Part shown: one piece after another, positions 9,853-11,101 of the stretch
Numbering within the stretch: the stretch's first letter is position 1
Layout of the letters: each line of letters begins with the position of its first letter
Assembly: GCA_020445245.1 (NCBI GenBank)
Contig: JAGRHB010000033.1
Location: 1-11,101 of the forward strand
Direction of reading: 5' to 3'
Source: Gammaproteobacteria bacterium
GTDB lineage: Bacteria > Pseudomonadota > Gammaproteobacteria > Chromatiales > Sedimenticolaceae
DNA: 11,101 bases
Translations under genes and position numbers: made by a program
Notes under the pieces: model-generated
What the model was told of the DNA's origin: nothing
What the model saw: only the letters and a program-made list of their open reading frames with translations
Databases searched by the model: none

Positions 9853-11101
9853 ATGACCACTGATATCCACGCCCACAGCGTCCTGATCGTTGATTTCGGT
9901 TCGCAGTACACCCAGTTGATCGCGCGTCGTGTGCGCGAGGCCGGTGTGTATTGTGAGATCTGGCCATACGACAACTGCGAAGGCGCCCTGGATGCGCTGA
10001 ACCCGAACGGCATCATCCTGTCGGGCGGGCCGGAGACGGTCACCGGCGACGATACACCGCGTGCACCGCAGAAGGTGTTCGACAGGGGCGTGCCGGTACT
10101 GGGCATCTGTTACGGTATGCAGACCATGGCGGCGCAGCTCGGTGGCCGCGTGGCCGCTTCGGACAAGCATGAATACGGCTACGCCCAGGTGCGTGCGCGA
10201 GGCCATTCGCAGTTGCTGCGCGACATCGAGGACCATACGAGTGCCGAGGGCTGGGGCCTGCTCGACGTGTGGATGAGCCACGGCGACCGCGTCGAGGAAC
10301 TTCCACCCAACTTCATCGCAATCTGCACTACCGACAACGCACCGCTGGCCGGGATGGCAGATGAGTCACGCAAGCTGTACGGCCTGCAGTTTCACCCCGA
10401 GGTGACGCACACGCGTCAGGGCGGTCGCATACTCGAGCGCTTCCTGTTCGAGATCTGCGGCTGTGAGGCGTTGTGGAATCCCAACAGCATCATCGAAGAC
10501 AGCATTCGCAAGATGCGTGAGCAGATCGGTGATGGCCGGGTCGTGCTCGGGCTGTCCGGCGGTGTGGATTCATCCGTGGTCGCCGCGATGTTGCACCGCG
10601 CGGTCGGCGATCGTCTGGTATGCATCTTCGTCGACAACGGTCTGTTGCGGTTGCACGAAGGCGATCAGGTGATGGCGACGTTCGCCGAGCACATGGGCGT
10701 CAACGTGGTGCGGGTCAACGCCGAAGACCGCTTTCTCAAGGGCCTCAAGGGAGTCTCCGATCCGGAACAGAAGCGTAAGATCATCGGAAACCTGTTCATC
10801 GACATCTTCGAAGAGGAGGCGGCCAGTCTCGAGGACGTCGCGTTCCTGGCGCAGGGAACCATCTATCCGGATGTGATCGAGTCGGCGGGCGCCGCCTCGG
10901 GAAAGGCGCATGTGATCAAGTCGCATCACAATGTCGGCGGCCTGCCGGACTACATGAAGCTGCAACTGGTCGAGCCTCTGCGCGAGCTGTTCAAAGACGA
11001 GGTCCGCCGTGTCGGCATGGAACTCGGTCTTCCCTACGAGATGATCTATCGCCATCCCTTCCCCGGGCCGGGGCTGGGTGTGCGCATCCTCGGTGATGTG
11101 A
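9853..11101 (+). CDS. guaA: GMP synthase (glutamine-hydrolysing), 3' end outside the window
   Basis: GuaA converts XMP to GMP using ATP and ammonia from glutamine, the step after GuaB. The frame runs from the ATG at 9853 off the right edge, giving 416 residues of an expected ~525. The class I glutamine amidotransferase domain comes first: [20 protein letters not shown], the nucleophile Cys86 in LGICYGMQ, and His181/Glu183 in [10 protein letters not shown]. The ATP pyrophosphatase domain follows, with the P-loop [10 protein letters not shown] (232-241), [18 protein letters not shown] and [10 protein letters not shown]. The dimerization domain has begun ([17 protein letters not shown]). GGAA eight bases before the ATG is a modest ribosome site. 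Together with guaB this is the classic guaBA operon, but the gap is longer than usual and structured. No frameshift is seen. Confidence 0.97.
   Translation, partial: MTTDIHAHSVLIVDFGSQYTQLIARRVREAGVYCEIWPYDNCEGALDALNPNGIILSGGPETVTGDDTPRAPQKVFDRGVPVLGICYGMQTMAAQLGGRVAASDKHEYGYAQVRARGHSQLLRDIEDHTSAEGWGLLDVWMSHGDRVEELPPNFIAICTTDNAPLAGMADESRKLYGLQFHPEVTHTRQGGRILERFLFEICGCEALWNPNSIIEDSIRKMREQIGDGRVVLGLSGGVDSSVVAAMLHRAVGDRLVCIFVDNGLLRLHEGDQVMATFAEHMGVNVVRVNAEDRFLKGLKGVSDPEQKRKIIGNLFIDIFEEEAASLEDVAFLAQGTIYPDVIESAGAASGKAHVIKSHHNVGGLPDYMKLQLVEPLRELFKDEVRRVGMELGLPYEMIYRHPFPGPGLGVRILGDV

Overview
The window is an 11.1 kb piece of a GC-rich gammaproteobacterial chromosome. Its gene order matches the conserved housekeeping block that E. 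coli carries as rodZ-ispG-hisS-yfgM-bamB-der, then xseA, with guaB-guaA divergent from xseA. Nearly all the DNA is coding. I see no mobile element, CRISPR array, tRNA or rRNA. A pilW/pilF-type gene ahead of rodZ fits a type IV pilus-bearing lineage such as Pseudomonas or Chromatiales-like bacteria. A small lipoprotein resembling the SoxXA-binding (SoxK/SAXB) group hints at a sulfur-oxidizing relative, but that is inference only.

Layout. Positions 1-1652 (+) hold the 3' part of a TPR type IV pilus stability protein (pilW/pilF) followed by rodZ, a cell-shape protein. An intrinsic terminator (1681-1708) follows. Positions 1724-6245 (+) form a tight run: hisS (histidyl-tRNA synthetase), yfgM (translocon-associated TPR protein), bamB (outer-membrane assembly lipoprotein) and der (ribosome-assembly GTPase with two G domains). 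xseA (exonuclease VII large subunit, -) converges on der with only six bases between the stop codons. Upstream of xseA, on the same strand, lies a 114-residue lipoprotein gene with its own terminator. Divergent from it, guaB (IMP dehydrogenase) has a well-formed sigma70 promoter, and guaA (GMP synthase, cut by the window edge) follows after a structured 108-base gap.

How they work together. Most genes serve core growth: guanine nucleotide supply (guaB, guaA), translation and ribosome assembly (hisS, der), envelope building (rodZ, yfgM, bamB) and DNA repair (xseA).

The window holds no obvious undescribed multi-gene system. The points worth a second look are these: ispG is missing from its usual place between rodZ and hisS; three genes (hisS, xseA, guaA) begin 12-15 bases after a hairpin plus six-T tract and have no strong Shine-Dalgarno; competing hairpins can form between guaB and guaA; and an extra lipoprotein gene sits between xseA and guaB.
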